Positions 63,802 through 64,000 of a DNA stretch of 64,000 nucleotides are shown in pieces. The position numbers and the translations under genes are program-made. Positions within the stretch are counted from its first letter, which is position 1; the number at the start of each line of letters is the position of its first letter. This stretch comes from Pelotomaculum propionicicum (GTDB lineage: Bacteria; Bacillota; Desulfotomaculia; Desulfotomaculales; Pelotomaculaceae): contig NZ_QFFZ01000006.1 of the NCBI RefSeq assembly GCF_004369225.1, positions 62,001 to 126,000 on the forward strand. The letters run 5' to 3'. The notes under the pieces were generated by a model that saw only the letters and a list, made by a program, of their open reading frames with translations, ran no database searches and was not told where the DNA came from.

Positions 63802-64000
63802 TTAAAGTAATTTTTGTATTTCCAGCCAGGGATAAACAGTGAAAAGCAGGATTACTTCAAGCAGCTCGTTAATAAACCCGTAAATATCGCCGGTAAGTCC
63901 TCCCAGCTCTTTGGTGATCCGGCATCCAGCCAGGTAAGTGACAACCCCTCCCAGGGCTGTCAGCCAGATACCGTACAGACCCAGTGCAAATCCCGCTACA
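63802..64000 (-). CDS. cobS: Adenosylcobinamide-GDP ribazoletransferase CobS, C-terminus only
   Basis: Minus-strand frame entering from the window edge and stopping at 63802: the final 65 residues contain ELGGLTGDIYGFINELLEV, the conserved CobS motif, within hydrophobic helices. It catalyses joining of alpha-ribazole to adenosylcobinamide-GDP at the membrane. 17 bases before cobD, so in one operon. The N-terminus is outside the window. Confidence 0.9.
   Translation of the reverse strand, partial: VAGFALGLYGIWLTALGGVVTYLAGCRITKELGGLTGDIYGFINELLEVILLFTVYPWLEIQKLL

Noticed and set aside
63802..64000. Cobalamin riboswitch near the cob genes
   Set aside because: The operon's 5' end lies outside the window; the 17-base cobS-cobD gap cannot hold one, and no B12-box was seen elsewhere.

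Overview
The window reads as chromosomal DNA of an anaerobic, spore-forming Firmicute, most likely a clostridial Desulfotomaculum/Pelotomaculum-type member of the Peptococcaceae. Three things point there: strong AGGAGG-type ribosome binding sites with many TTG and GTG starts; a 2-hydroxyacyl-CoA dehydratase activase unit, anaerobic-type cob genes and a YlbF-miaB-mutS neighbourhood; and several spore-coat families (CotH, SPOCS/DUF3794, NTTRR-like and LSm-like proteins). The genus is inferred from gene content only. No rRNA, tRNA or CRISPR array was seen.

Positions 1-20.5 kb hold mostly housekeeping genes. On the minus strand are a histone-deacetylase-like enzyme (cut by the window edge), a HyuA-type protein, mutS, a Cys-tailed YlbF and miaB. 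Small plus-strand proteins, a UspA and a CoA-ester lyase follow, then an Asp23/LarA-like pair, two Nudix enzymes, glgA-galT, minC, hsp20 and a three-gene acyl-CoA dehydratase activase unit. At 20.48-20.94 kb a decayed cobO start is preceded by what looks like the two ends of an IS200/IS605-like element without a transposase. A cysteine desulfurase converges on it.

Positions 22-34 kb form a spore-surface and accessory block: two NTTRR-like proteins without signal peptides, a Cys-cluster protein, a Ser/Lys/Arg/Gly repeat protein facing cotH, a ParB-like small protein, an NspC-like decarboxylase overlapping a DUF3326 gene, a SPOCS protein, an ArsB-like permease and a protein built of three LSm-like repeats.

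Positions 34-53 kb form an approximately 19-kb, all-minus-strand glycan cluster. It encodes CDP-glucose synthesis (RfbF), a 4,6-dehydratase, an RfbH-type 3-dehydrase with an extra N-terminal domain, a TPP enzyme, a reductase/epimerase, O-acyl/acetyltransferases, glycosyltransferases, and two copies of a paired glycosyltransferase-like module alternating with Ig-like surface proteins. The simplest reading is synthesis and attachment of a CDP-derived 3,6-dideoxy, possibly branched-chain (yersiniose-like) sugar, probably for the spore surface.

Positions 53.7-64 kb return to mixed genes: an acyl-CoA ligase, a coiled-coil protein, acuA, guaB, mscS and the cobS-cobD-cobC end of a cobalamin operon running out of the window.
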